The notes: generated by a model from the sequence alone, not told the origin. DNA of 64,000 nucleotides from Pipra filicauda (GCF_003945595.2 NW_024104532.1:2603501-2667500), one strand, 5' to 3'. Shown: positions 32,100 to 59,100, counted from the first letter of the stretch. Made by a program: numbers and translations.

Positions 32100-34600
32100 G
32101 GGGTGCAACCACCCGCTCCCCCAGGGCCATACAGATCTTCCTCAGGGGGTGATAACCAAATGCTCCCCGGGTGTGACGGCCAGGCCGGCGCAGGGACATC
32201 AGCAGGGAGGGCAGCCCAGCCGCTGGCAAGACCTTAACGGGCACCTCTACAGCCTCTCCCGGGCACTGCAGCGGGACGAGTGGCTCTGTGGGGCAGTGGT
32301 GCCAGCCTGGCCCCCAGGACAGCAAGGGACAGAAGTGGCACTGGGAGACATGACAGTCTGTTCTGGGGTCACCCTGCTCTCTTGGGGCTGCCGTACCCCA
32401 GAGCAAACCCCTCGCCAGCCTGGCCTGAGCAACTGTCCCTTGTTGCTAGGGCTCCCTCAGCCATTTGCTACTGGGGGGTTGTCACCAGCTCTTCTCTGCT
32501 GTGACTGAGGCCAGTGGTCCTGGCACTCTTGGGAGACTGCTCTGGTTCCCTGGGACTGCGCCACGCTTGGGGGCAAGAGTCCTCACTGTCCCTTCACTGC
32601 ACCCTGGGGCTGTGGCAGGAGCAGGGCAGCGTGGTTATGGGGCAGAGCTGAGCTGGATGCTGGGTGGGTGACAGGGTGTGGGTGCCCCATGCAGGCCATG
32701 ACCCCGCCGCCGCTTCCTCCCCGTGGGCAGGGTGCTGGGTGCCCGCTGCGGCTGCACACACGGCGCATTGTTCTGCCGGGGCCTGGCCGGAAAGACTTCC
32801 TCCCTCCTGGCCAGGGGATGACCTGGGGAATCCACTGGCAATCTGCTCCCGCCACAGCCAGGCATAACAGCTCCAGCAGCTGGCCAAGCTCCACCACCTA
32901 GCTTGCAGCAGGGCCACAGTGGCCATGTGTCCCCCGTACCCCTTGGCTCTGGCCCCGACTCACCTTGCTGGAATTCGCCTCCTGCGATCCGACCTCACAG
33001 CACGGCCGTGGCAGCCGGGCAGCGCCAGCTCGACAGTTGTGGGGGTGCCCCAGCAGCACCCAGGGTGGGCAGGGGGCCGCGGCCATGCGGAGGGGCTGGG
33101 GTGCTCCCTTGAGGCATGGGCATCACGGAGGTGGGGGGCATGGCGGGCCCTGCGGGCATTGTCAGGCCAGGCCAAGGGTAGGCGAAGGGAGCCAGGCCTC
33201 CGGCCCCGCCAGTGCCGGGGGCCGGGAGCTGCCTTCCCCTTCCCCTTCCCGTCCCCTTCCCCACGGTGGCGGGGGGAGGCAGGCGGGGGAGCGCTCCCCG
33301 AGCCACATGGTGGGCTGGAGGAGGAGCCGTTGCCCAGGCAACAGCTGAGAGCATCCTTCACCCCTGAAAATGGTTTGTGGAGCTGCCACCACAGCCCTAC
33401 AGCACAGGGCACTGCCCAAGGCCCTCAGGACCCACCCAGAGCTCACCCGTGTACGTGGGGTCCAGATCCACCTGCTCCAGCTGTGGCCATACACCAGCAT
33501 CCCCACACCTGCATGCTGCTACCCCCCAGCAAGGACAGGGATGGGGATGAAACATCCCCCAGATGCTGAGGCACCGTGGGGCAGGGGGAGCTGGGGACAG
33601 GCAGAGCCCATTCCCTGCCCTGCTTAGGGCTGGCCATGGCTCTTCTCACCCCCCAGCCCTGCCCCAGAGCCACCCTGACTTGTGACAGGTACACGAACAT
33701 GCTGGTGACCCTGGGACCTTGGTGCCAGCGTGTCATGGCCCAGGCATTGCCAGGAGGGCGGCACAAGCATCCCGACCGGCGTGGTGGGAACAGCAATCTC
33801 CAGGCACTCCCCATCCCCCTGCCTGTCTTCCTTCCTTCCATGGCTGCAGAAAATTCCTGGATTTTACCCCAAGATGCCCCTTTTGAGTGTGAGAACTCCT
33901 CCTCGGCCTGCTCCCATAGCAACTGTTCCCTAGCTACCAGCCGCACTTGCTATTCTCATCCCAGTGCAGCTGCGTGTGGCCCCCCCGCGCTGCGCACAAA
34001 GCTGTCGCTGCTGCTGCCAGCCCTGGACCCCAAATCCACCTTGCACACCCCGTCCAGGCTGCCCCCTTTTTCCTGCTCCCCCCAGTGACTGTTGTGACCC
34101 TCACCCACATCACCCCACAGTGTCCCCCCTTCGAGGGGCTGTTCCTTGGGCTAAATTAACTCTATCCCCGTGAAAACCAGGACAAGCACTGTGTGCTGGT
34201 ACGAGGTGGCCTCCCGAAGCAGCGATGTACAGTGACCAGAGGGCAGCAGGACTCTGTCCCAGCCCCACAGCACACCTGTGACAGCCCAGGAGGGGCTGTG
34301 CTGAGCTTCCCAGAGGGGACCACACCAGACATGAGCATCCCAACAGTACAAGGCCTTGTACCTGTCATGCCCCCACAATGACCCAAACCATGCAGCAGAA
34401 GCCACTGACGGCCACCTGTGGCACCCAGGGCTCAACCAGCACGAGCCCTTGCCCTGCAGGGCAACCCCTGCTTCCCTGCAGGGCATGAGCACCAGCAGGG
34501 CCCATGGCAGCCCAGAAATAGGGGTCTCTGCTCCCCTCCTTACAACCACCAATGCCATATGGCCTAGAGCAGGACCCCCGGTGACACGAGAGCAACACAA
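32100..34600. other. intergenic PRR7-GRK6
   Basis: I find no exon with recognisable product, no tRNA or rRNA and no transposon. Open frames are shadows of GC-rich sequence. Confidence 0.45.
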
Positions 34601-34763
34601 CGTACGGCGAAGCTTTACACTTACAAAAGGTTAAAAATTTAAATACTCTCCAACTTTAGTGCAAGGCAAGCAAATGATACCACAGGTCCAAGTAGGTGCT
34701 CAGCCCCCCTGGGGGGCCTGGCTCAGAAAGAGCAGAGGCAGCAGCACACGCACACAGGCGTGT

Positions 34764-34815
<52 letters not shown>

Positions 34816-36053
34816 AAGGGACGAGTTATTGCTCAGGACACAGCTAGGACAAGTGTGTACAAGAACGGACAGGACAAGCAGAGTGGAGGTGGGCTGAGCC
34901 CCGTGCTGCTCCCCAGGGAAGGCTCCAACCCCTCCACTCTACCCTGCCCATGGGCGCAGGAGCTGTGCTGGCTCTCCAGGACCCCTGGGGACACACAGTA
35001 AGCTGGTCCCAGCCCACTTACTCTTGGGTCGCAGCTCCACATGAACCAAGGAAGGGACATTCCCTTTACCACAGCTTTGCTTCCCGAGAGCAGGGTCCCT
35101 TATGTGTCTGCTCCTCCAACACTGAGCAGGGCCTCGAGACGGCAGCACCCCTGGCATGCGCAGGTCCAGAGCTGGTGGAACCATGCTGGGATCATCCTGC
35201 AGCATGCCAGGGATCAGACCAACCCTTTGGACCCAGCAGCAGCAGGTACCGCAGGAGTGGCTGCATCCTGCTGTGCCAGGAGAGGGGCTGGAAAGGGGCT
35301 TGGGATCAGCTTGCCGGCAGCATGTGTGAAAGGAGGCAGTAGGCAGCAAGATCCAGCAAGACAGGGAAGCGAGGACGAGGCAGTGACACTGCTGCCAGGA
35401 CACAACAGGAGATGCTTTGGCACAGTGCTTTCCTGTGCCTCGGGGCTGAGCAATGGACTCCGCTGGAGCCAGGGATGCCTCAGCACGGCCAGAAAGGTCC
35501 AGGAAAGATGCTTTAGACACCTCAAGGCACAGAAGGCCTCTGCCCAGGACTCCCTGGAACAAAGCTGGGACTGTCACTCCCCCCATAGGAGGACATTTGT
35601 GCCTGTGACAGGGTGGGGGCAGTGCAGGCCCCCACCTATAGATTAAAAACTGACATGTGATATGTACAGACCAACATATATAAATATACATCAAACCTGC
35701 GGTGCCACTTTGGCACCGTGGAATGTGTCAGCAGAGCTGCTCCAGCCTGGCCTTGGCCCACACTGGCATGATCCTTCCCTCCCACCCTGGGCCCAGGAGG
35801 GTAGCGGCAGCAGCACCATCCCAAGCAGCACATTTGGAAGTGTCCGGGTTTGTCTCAGGGCTTGCCCATGGACAGAGGCATCTCAGCCTGAGCCATGTGC
35901 TGCTGCCAGTTTTGGAGTCATCCTCACAGTCTTCAAATACAGACGTGTAAAGCTGTAAACAAATCCACCTTGTGGGGCCACTGCAGTCGTGTCCTTCAGG
36001 CTGGGCACTCGGAGAGGCAAGGGGGTCCCAGGGGCTGGAGAACAAGCTGTGCT
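34600..36053 (-). other. probable GRK6 3' UTR and flank
   Basis: Follows the GRK6 stop. AT-richer patches at about 34620-34660 and 35640-35690 could hold the 3' end, but I find no canonical AATAAA on the - strand here, so the end is not fixed. No coding exon is seen. Confidence 0.4.
34765..34812 (+). repeat. (CA)n microsatellite
   Basis: About 24 CA dinucleotides in a perfect run, downstream of GRK6 and possibly within its 3' UTR. Confidence 0.97.
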
Positions 36054-50288
<14,235 letters not shown>

Positions 50289-50640
50289 GGGCCCGGCGGC
50301 GGCTCCGGCCCCGGGTCCGGCCCCGCTGCCCGCGCTCGGCCCGCGCCCGCCGCCCCCAGCCCGCCGCCGCCGGCCCCGCCCCCCGCGCACGACCCGCCAA
50401 TCCCTGGCCACGCTCCTCCCGCGCCGCCCTCCCGTTGGCCCCGCGGGGTACAGGAGGGCGGGGCGGGACCCGGAGAGCGCGCGGCCATTGGCGGAACGCT
50501 GCCGGGAAGCGGAGGCGGGCACTGATTGGAGGATGAGTTGTCACTCAGGGAGAGCCGGGAGCGGATTGGGCGAGCGGCAATGGCGCAGGCTACGAGGAGA
50601 GACCCGCCTCTTGCTGCATCTGATTGGTGAATGAGCTGCC
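50289..50640 (-). promoter_or_regulatory. GRK6 CpG/CCAAT promoter, probably bidirectional
   Basis: CpG-rich sequence upstream of the GRK6 ATG contains ATTGG (inverted CCAAT) at 50487, 50525, 50565 and 50623, spaced 38, 40 and 58 nt. The second and fourth sit in similar contexts (TGATTGG followed by ATGAG). This is a typical arrangement for NF-Y-driven, often divergent, promoters. Confidence 0.6.
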
Positions 50641-50680
50641 ATTCAACTCCAGAATGGGTCGTGATAGGGTGTTAGGTAGG

Positions 50681-50878
50681 GGCGGGGCCGAGAGGCTCTA
50701 TATGACGAGCGCTGGGGCTCTCCCAGGTCCTAGTGCCCCCCGTCCGCCGTAAGGGAGCGTTCTGTTGCTGGTGCTCACACGAGTCTCTGCGGTGTCCTGT
50801 GCCCCCCCTCACAGAACCAGTTACGTGTTTTAGGGGAGCCTCCCCGCTCTTCGTATACGGGCGATTTGCTTCAATAAA
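50681..50878 (+). other. compact TATA-to-polyA transcription unit, identity unknown
   Basis: A GC box (GGCGGGGCC, 50681-50689) and TATATGA (50699-50705) predict a start near 50730. AATAAA is at 50873-50878, with a GT-rich element (about 50885-50905) right after it. The predicted RNA is only about 165 nt. GTAAGG (50750) and CTCACAG (50811-50817) could bound a minute intron. No coding frame is evident. It could be a short non-coding RNA gene, an upstream antisense transcript of GRK6, or the promoter-R-polyA part of an old solo LTR. Flanking direct repeats or a primer-binding site were not seen. Confidence 0.4.
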
Positions 50879-50909
50879 GTCCGAGCGTGTGGCCGGTGTT
50901 GGTTAACCC

Positions 50910-53900
50910 CGATGTCAGGGGGTGGGTGACCTGAGCTGCGGTGCTGTGCCCGTTCTCCCTGGTCACTGCTGCCGTGGAGGTTTGGGTTTTCGTCACCCCC
51001 AGTGCAGCCTCTATTTGCTGGTGACTGGTGACTGAGCTCCCATCGGCTTCTTCCCACCCGTGGTTTGCTCCAAAAGCAATTTTTTTTTTACTGGTGCTTT
51101 AATGAGCAGCAGCGTGATCCCGTCTGAAGAGAAGCTGCGGTGTGGAAACCTCTTCCCCCCTGATCCCCTGCAAGCAAGTCCTTAGTTTCCCTGCAGAGTT
51201 GGCTCGTACTCGAGCAGCCCTCGATGATCTATCAGCCTTGCAGGTGACCTGCCCACCTCCCTGCCTCTCCTGGGTGTAAAACGCCTCGTTAATCCTCTTA
51301 ACCGAGTGGTGTCTGCCCTGCTTTGTACTCCTTCTGGCTTCCGAGTGAGGACGTCACCTCTGCCTTCCCACAGCCCTTGTCTCTTGCTCCAGCCCATGGG
51401 TGATGTCTCCTTCCTGCCCTCCCAGCAGCTGGTGGCAGCAGGGCTGCCCTAGCTGCGAGGTTGGAGGCGGCCAGGGTGTGGAGGAGAACACGGTGATGGG
51501 CAGGTCCCTCCATGGTCTCTGTCAATGGCAGCCCGGGCCCCCAGGCTCTGATCCCCGAGCAGGAGCAAAGGGATTCTGTCCTCAGGCTGTAGCAAGGTAG
51601 ATAATAACACAAATTACACCAAACACTCATTGTCCATGCAGCTGGTACTGCCTGTGGTCCCCTTCAGTATCCACTGAAAATCAGCCATCACATCTTCTGG
51701 TTACAAACCTGCAGTGATTATGAGGAGGAGGAGGATGCTTTGCCCTGCCACACCTTGGAGGTGATCTCCCTGTCACCCTGCCTGGAGGGATGAGCTCATG
51801 CTGTGAGCTTTCCTCTTTTAGAGCTGCTTTCCTCTCAAAGTGGCACATGCTTATTTTGAACTTCAAAAGGAATGACTTTGTTTCCATCCCTTTCCACGAT
51901 TAACCCTTGGGTTGCTATTTTCTGTTTCCTCCCAGATGATGTTTTGCAGCACCGCCACCAACAGGAGTCATGGGCCAAAGGGCACTGCCAGAGCAGCAGC
52001 AGCGTCCAGGGGATCCTGATGTCCCCAACAGAGCGAGCAGCAGCCCAGGCAGTGGAACTGGCACTCTGCTTTTTATGTCTGTGGAAGGGACATGGCTGAA
52101 GAGGGCTCTGAACCCAAGCTTGTCTGGGGAGTAATTTGAAAAAATCTTTGGAAATTGAAGAAACAGCCTGAAAACGCAGGATGGAATTCCAGGCACAGGT
52201 GCTGCAGTTGGGCACCAGCAATCAGGACTTGGAGGGGAGCTGCTTTTGTGGTGGTACTGGGGTCACGACGGCTCACGAGCACAGCTCGTCATGCTGTGGC
52301 AGATGAAACAGACTTTACAAGCTTGAATGGAAATATCTGCTGCAGAGAGACAGAGCTATCTGCTCAACCCTCTGCAGAGGGGTTGATGTGCTGAATGAGG
52401 ATACAGCAGGGGATGCTTAGTGAGGGAGCTGTTACTGAACACTCCAAGTACCACCTGGAGGGTAAGAGGGACACCAGGTGCTCCCACACCCCATCCAGCT
52501 CTCAGGATTTGATGTTCTGCACATCAACCTGAAGCTCCCTTCAGTGGCTTGCATGTTGCCCTAATGTGCAGGCAAGGCCTTGCCCAAGCAGGGAGGTGCC
52601 TGAGTGCCCCCACTCCAGCTGGTCCCTGGCCTCTCCTGCCCTGCAGCATCCCAGAGCCGTGTGCTCATGCCCAGGAGGAGGGATAGTGCCTGGTATCCTG
52701 TGCAGGGTGCATGACCAGGGCACTGTGAGGGCCCGGGGTGCTGTCCACGGGGCTGGTGCCCCTCTGAGTGCCAGGCTGGCCAGGTCCCCACCAGTCACCC
52801 TCGTCTCCTGGGTATTTTTAGAAGCAAAGTGCTGTTTAATTGTGAAAAGGCAGCCACGGGAGGGGAAGCCGGGCGGCAGCGATAGGGCAGCTCCTTCCGC
52901 AGGCAGTACCAGTTCAGCTCCAGCTGCCTCTGGGGGTCAGCGCCGGGCTCCATTCCAGCCCGATTCCACTGGGAACCTCTGCTGGCTCCAAAGCTCACAC
53001 CATGAGCCTCCACACATGGGGCCAGCAGGCATAGGGAATGGCTCAGGGATTGTCGCTGCACGCAGGACCTCCATCCCTCTCAGCCCCCATAGGTTCCACA
53101 GCAAAGCTATGCTCACCCCAGCGGGGGCCAGCAGGGGCTGGTGGGGGCCAGTGTTCCTTTGGCTCCAGCTCCCAGGCGCCAGCGGCTGTTTTTAGCTGAG
53201 TTCAAGTCCAATGTTTTGAGATTTTCTATTTTGAGCAGCAAAGCTGAAGAAGTGGAACAGCCCCTGACCCCTGGGTGTCTGTGCAGAGTGAAGCAAGGAG
53301 TCAGGCAAGGCGGGTGTGGGGTGGCTTTTGCCCCTGGGGGAGTGTAGTTGTCCCTGGGTCTTTGCCCCACAGCTGCCTTCATGGCCTCTTGCACGTCAGG
53401 CTGTGCCGGAGCCTGTTCCCATGTGATCCCATCTCCCACACTCTCCCAAGAGAGGTTGGCCTTTCCGGCACTGAGATATCATTCCTCCTTTCTCTTCTGC
53501 AGCAAGATCCCAGTGAAGCTGCTGAGTAGGATGTGTGGTGTCCCACTCCAGACCCACACCCCTTGTACCCCACCATGGGTACGTGTGTGCCCCCACAGAG
53601 CCCCCATTACATGGCACAGCTGGAATGTCCCCAGGGGGCACAGCCTTGGCAGAGAGGCACAGGGCTCGGACTGGGCTGCTGTGTTGGCACGGCCAGTTCA
53701 GCTCAGTGCTGGTCATGCTGCCACATGGAGAGTTTTATCCCCCTGCAGCAGCTGTGGGGCCCATCCCCTGCTCAAGAGGATGCTGGGGGACATGCCTGGC
53801 AGTGGGGAGGGCTGGTACTCACCAGAGCTGCCATAGCGAGTTGTCACCACCAGTGCTGCCAGGGGTACAGGTGGGGTGACCCGGGTGACAATGGGTGCCG

Positions 53901-53945
53901 TTTGCTGGGCTCCCAACAGGCAGACACTAGCCCTGGGCATAGGCT
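50910..53945. other. intergenic GRK6-ADRA2D-like; no F12 or PFN3 seen
   Basis: In mammals F12 and PFN3 lie between GRK6 and SLC34A1. I saw no Kringle, EGF, fibronectin or trypsin-like exon motifs and no profilin sequence on either strand. No transposon is recognised. The short open frames here have no family motif. Confidence 0.5.
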
Positions 53946-53955
53946 TTGGTCTCGT

Positions 53956-53961
53956 TTTATT
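53956..53961 (-). terminator. ADRA2D: polyadenylation signal of the ADRA2-type gene
   Basis: TTTATT on + is AATAAA on -, about 130 nt after the receptor stop codon, giving a very short 3' UTR. Confidence 0.75.
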
Positions 53962-54087
53962 CAATTCTGCATCTCCAGAACCACCTCAACCTGCACGCTG
54001 GCACTACTGCCCAGAGTTTGTGCTGAAGCCGGGTGCTGCCAACGGTTAGTGAGGCTGGGGCCACGTCTCCAGTGTCCCAGCAGGTCC

Positions 54088-55137
54088 TCAGGTGCGGGGC
54101 TGGCGTGTGATGGTGAGGAGCCGGCGGAAGGCGGCACGGAAGTCCCGGTTGAAGAGGGTGTAGATGAGGGGGTTGAGGCTGCTGTTGCAGTAGCCGATCC
54201 AGAAGAAGAAGTTGAAGAGGGGCTTGGAGACATGGCAGCCCTCCCCACAGACAGCCCCCAGGCTGTAGGTGAAGAAGAAGGGGAACCAACACAGCACGAA
54301 GGCCCCCATCACCACGGCCAGCACGATGGTGAAGCGCCGCTCCCGCGCCCGCACCAGCCGCCGCCGGCAGAGCAACACACTCTGGTTCTGGCTCCGGCAC
54401 CGCCATCCTGGCACCCTAACACCTGACACCTTTCCTGACACCTTTCCATTGCTGGCAGGGCACGGGGAGCGGGTGGCGAGGAGGGTGGCCGTGCGCTGGG
54501 CAGTCAGGCGGTAGATGCGGCAATAGACGGCAACCATGACGAGGCAGGGGACGAAGAAGGAGGCGGTGCAGGAGGCCAGGACATACCAGGTCTCCTGGCT
54601 CAGCTGGCACTCCCGGCCCCCTGGCCGCGGCCGCAGGAGCGGTGGTAGGGCCACCAGGGCCGCCGATGCCCAGACTGCCCCGATCATCCCCTTCACCCGC
54701 CGCGGGCTGCGGCGCAGGTTGAGCCGCGCCGCCCGCGTGACGGCCCAGTAGCGGTCGAGGCTGATGGCGCAGAGGTGCCCGATGGATGCGGTGCAGAGCA
54801 GCACGTCCAGCGCCAGGTACAGGCTGCACCACAGCCCGCCAAAGTACCAGTAGCCCATCACCTCATTGGCCAGCGAGAAGGGCAGGACGAGGACAGCCAC
54901 CAGGATGTCTGCCAAAGCCAGGGACACTAGGAAGAGGTTCTGTGGAGCCCGCAGAGCCCGGCTGGTGGAGATGGCCACCACCACCAGCGCATTGCCCACC
55001 AACGTGGCCAAGAGGACGGCCAGGGCGGCCAGCAGGATGAGCCCTGTGGCTGCAGGCGAATGTGGGGCACTGCTGGCGCTGCTGCTGGTGCCACTGCCGT
55101 TACTGGAGGTGTTGGAAAGGGTGCTGGCTGGCTCCAT
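54088..55137 (-). CDS. ADRA2D: alpha-2 adrenergic receptor, probable alpha-2D subtype
   Basis: Intronless 349-aa class A GPCR. Alpha-2 receptors bind noradrenaline/adrenaline and signal through Gi. Diagnostic residues: D77 (2.50), C104-C177 disulfide, D111 (3.32, amine anchor) in [19 protein letters not shown] at 128-130, S189 and S193 of helix 5 in [15 protein letters not shown] (catechol contacts), [11 protein letters not shown] in helix 6, and [17 protein letters not shown] in helix 7. N9 and N13 are glycosylation sequons in a Ser-rich N-terminus. Intracellular loop 3 (about 210-266) is unusually short for the family, and the C-tail (TITRQPRT) lacks the palmitoylated Cys of alpha-2A. The subtype call rests on position beside GRK6/RGS14 and on not being a close match to remembered 2A, 2B or 2C; a tree is needed to confirm it. 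Confidence 0.85.
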   Translation of the reverse strand: MEPASTLSNTSSNGSGTSSSASSAPHSPAATGLILLAALAVLLATLVGNALVVVAISTSRALRAPQNLFLVSLALADILVAVLVLPFSLANEVMGYWYFGGLWCSLYLALDVLLCTASIGHLCAISLDRYWAVTRAARLNLRRSPRRVKGMIGAVWASAALVALPPLLRPRPGGRECQLSQETWYVLASCTASFFVPCLVMVAVYCRIYRLTAQRTATLLATRSPCPASNGKVSGKVSGVRVPGWRCRSQNQSVLLCRRRLVRARERRFTIVLAVVMGAFVLCWFPFFFTYSLGAVCGEGCHVSKPLFNFFFWIGYCNSSLNPLIYTLFNRDFRAAFRRLLTITRQPRT

Positions 55138-56036
55138 GCTGGCCTGACCCTTCAGGCAGACAAAGCCTCATGGGGTGTCCCCCCAGCCCACTCACCGGCC
55201 CCACGGCGGATGTGGGCGCAGCCCCAGCATTGCTGTGTCCCCAGGGGAGTGTCCCGGCTGCCACAGCTCCTGCACCGACCCTGTCCGGTGGCAAGGCAGA
55301 GGTTGTTCTGGCCCAGTGGTCGCCCGGCTGGGCATGTGGGATGGCTGCAGTGCCGGGAACACAGGGAGGCTCCCACGGCAGTGCTGCTGGCTCTGCTAGT
55401 CCCAGTATGGGAGGAGGGCGGGCGGGAAGGAGGGACGGAGGGAGGGAGGGAGGAAAGCATGGGCTGATATCACTGGCAGGAGCCCAAACATCTGTGGGCA
55501 GTGGGAGAAGTTGTTATTGCCAAAAATTAAAGGGCTCCCTCCAGGGTCACCGTGGCAGGAGGGCTCCTGCCATGGGTGCCAGGGTGCCTGGTGGGCCAGG
55601 GGCACTGCCTGGCTATGCTGGGTTGACATCCTGCTGATCCCTAGACCAGCAGCACCCCAGCACCTTGTTGGCTGCCCCTTGCTGTGCCTCGCTCAGTGAC
55701 ATGCTGCTGTGGCACACAGTGGGCCACCATGGACCCTGCCAACTCAGCCCTCTGGAGATGAGATCAGTGGAAGAAGCTGCCCATGACACACCTCGGTGCA
55801 GCTCTCTGCAGAGTGCAGGGTTTAGCTGTGGCATCCTCAGCATGTGCCCCACAGCACCAGCAACATGTTTGGCATATCCCCAGCACCAGCACTTGTCTGG
55901 GGCCAGGCTGAGCAGTGATAGTGCATTGAAAAGGGGGAGGATGATGGGTGTCTGTCACCTGTGGCTGCAGCTGTGGCTCCACAGGGTTTGCAGATGCACG
56001 AGCCAGAGACACACCCTGGGGCACGGGTGCTCAGCC

Positions 56037-56042
56037 TTTATT
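56037..56042 (-). terminator. SLC34A1: SLC34A1 polyadenylation signal
   Basis: AATAAA on the - strand, 71 nt beyond the SLC34A1 stop codon. Confidence 0.8.
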
Positions 56043-56112
56043 GAACACCAGCTGAGCAGGGATGACAGAAACCAGCGGCCACGGGAGCAGCAGCCCAGGT
56101 GTGTGGTACCAG

Positions 56113-59100
56113 CTAGAGCCGGGTAGCACCATGTGGGAGCGGGCAAGGCGAGCCCACCCGGATGGTGGGGCTGGGCATCTCCTCGGGGTAGGAAAGCACG
56201 GGGTTGTCCAGCCCCAGCCTGGCCTTGTCCCGGGGAGGGCCCTCATGCTCCTCCCAGCCCTCCGGGCTGCGGCAGCGGTCGGTGCAGCAGAGGGTGGCCT
56301 GGGTGATGACCCGGTCGAGGGGCTGCAGCGAGTGCATCCAGGCGGGGAGGAAGTCCCAGGTCTGCAGCCATTTGGGCAAGCGGCCAGGGCTGTGCGCCTG
56401 CAGTGCATTCACCAGCCCCACGAAGAAGAGGAGGCCGAGGAAGGGTGCGCCCACCCCCACCAGAGCCCGCCAGCCCGCCATGGAGATGCCGAAGACGAGG
56501 GAGGGCAGCAGGAGGAAGCAGATGATGAGGTATAGCACGGCGAACCAGCGGTACTTGGCCGTGCGCTCGCCCAGCGCCTTGGCCATGCGGATGGGCAGGC
56601 GGGTGAAGGGCAGTGGGTACCACAGCAGGATGCCAGAGATGTTGAAGAAGAAGTGGCAGAGAGCAATCTGTAGGAATAGCATCCTGGTTGGGCTAGGCAC
56701 GTGGGCTTCCCCCAGCCCCTGGCCTGCCCAGTGCCCTCAGCCAGAGCAGCTGTGGCCCCAGGCTGCACACACCTGGAAGGAGCTGGCCAGCTTGTCCCCT
56801 GGGCTGGCCAGGGCGGCCAGGATGGCGGTGGTGGTGGTGCCAATGTTGGAGCCCAGGGTCAGCGGGTAGGCGCGCTCAATGCTGATCACTCCCAGACCTG
56901 TGGGAGAGGCACCCCATCCCGCCCCATTGTTCCTTGCCAGAGCCATCCCCACATTCTCTAAAGGAGGCACAGCTCCTCCCATCCCTGTGAGTGCCATAGC
57001 ACCCCTAGGCCATCACAGCAGGGACCAGCACTTGGCAGGGGACCAAGCATGGCTGGGACTCACCAATCAGGGGTGTGATGGCTGATGTGAAGACAGAGCT
57101 GCTTTGCACCACGAAGGTCATCCCAGCACCCACCACCATGGCGAAGTACCCAGTGAGCCAGCTGAGAGGGTGTGGGAGGTCTGCCAGGCATGGCCATGGG
57201 CACAAGTGTGGACACAAACATGGGCATGGACACATCAGTTAGGAGCAACCCAGAGCTCCTACATGGTGCTGGGAGAGGCTGTGAGGCCACGCTCTAGGTA
57301 TGGGGTCAGGCTTGGGTATGGGGCCAGCCCAGTGGCCGGGGAAAGAGGAAGGGGACACCCGGAGGCCATGACAGCCATAAGCAGAGTGGGGATCAGGGAC
57401 AGGCAGGGGACATGTGGGACAGGCAGGGACAGAGGGCAGGGACAACCAGGGATAGGTCTGAGGATGGCAGGTGGGAATGGGGATGGGTGGCCATGTGGCA
57501 GATGGTCCCTGTCCTACTCACCAGTGTTGATGACCTTCTGGATGGCTTTGGCCACCTGCCCCTTGAGCAGGGAGTTGAGGAGTTTCACGAGGAGGATGAG
57601 GCAGGTGCAGAGCACGACGAGAGACCCAGCCAGCAGCACCAGCCCCACGGCCAGGTCGGGCAGTGGTGTGTCAGTGAAGAGATGCTCGCCTGCCCCACAG
57701 CATGGCTGGGCGAGGGGCTGGGGCTGGCCCGGCCCCGCTCACAAACCTGCCCCCACAGACAGCCCCACACCTGGACCCCAGCCCCAACATCTCCTAGCCC
57801 TGCCCCACACCATGGATCCAGCACTGCTCCATCCCACGTACAGCCCCCTAGCCCTGCCTGCATCTCCCCAGCCCCATGTCCTGTGCCCCAGCCCTGCCCA
57901 AGCTTCCCGCACCCACTCACACTTCTGCCTGGTGACATTGTGGAGGATCTCGATGCCTTTAGTGCTGCAGTGCCCAGGGGCTGTGCAGTTCAGGGGGGGC
58001 CCAAGCCCCACAGCAGCCATCTGCAGGGAGAGGGTGTGCTGCAGCTGGCTCCACAGTGTCCTCAGCCAGCCCCTCCCCACCTCTCCTCCATGGGATTGTT
58101 TGGTGGCCCCAGCAGGGCCACAGACCCCTCACCTGTGGGGATGTAGGGCCACACCAGACGCGGATGAGGCTCCGGTTGCGCAGGCTCTCATCCCCTGTTG
58201 CAATGCCAGTGATCACTGACTTGTCCAGCTGCAACAATAGACATTGGTTTGGTGAGGGCCCCTGGGGGCTAACAGCACTCAGAGCTTGAGGACATCTTCA
58301 CTGGGATTGGGACACCACTGCCAGCCTGGGGACACTTGGATACAACCACTGCCAAAGGGACACCAATGTTGAGGGACCACTACCAGCCTGGGGACACCAC
58401 GCTGCTGAACACAACAGCTGAGGAGACCTGGATGATGAGCTTGGTGAACGGCTCTGTGATGATCTTCAGCAGGTCAGGGGCATCCTTCCCGCTGCGGATG
58501 TTGAAGGTGGCCACAACCAGGCGGGTGACATGGTGCAGGTACCCACTCACCACCTCCAGTGGCAGCAGGACCAGCACTGACAACCAGTTGAAGCAGTCGT
58601 GCACCGTGGCACCGGCAAAGGCTCTGTCAGAGTGGAGGAGCCCATTGGCATGGGATGGCTGTGGGGAGCAGCCCCCAGCCCCCCAAGTGTCCTCTGACCC
58701 AAGCAGCCCTCACCGTTTGAACTCACTGCGGTCACCGGCCTGCATGAGGGCCACGATGGTGTTGGTGACGGAGGTGCCGATGTTGGAGCCCATGATGATG
58801 GGGATGGCAGAGCGCACCTCCAGCACTGGGGACAGAGAGACCCTGTGCCTCGCATGGCTCTGCTCAAGATTACCCCATGCAGCCACCCTGTCCCCCAGCC
58901 TCAGGTCCCCAGGAACCTCATGGCACACTCACACCCTGAGGAGACCATGCTGACAATGATGGAGGTGGAGGTGGAAGAGCTCTGCACCAGCACAGTTACC
59001 AGGATGCCCACCACCAGCCCAGCCACCGGGTTGGAGAGGATGGCGTTGTCCTTGAAGATGTCCCCTGCCACCTTGCCTGCAGAAGAATGTGAGCAGCAGT

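Noticed and set aside
52795..53061. 88-codon - strand frame considered as a possible F12 or PFN3 remnant
   Set aside because: No protease, kringle or profilin signature; the similarity was only a few chance residues.
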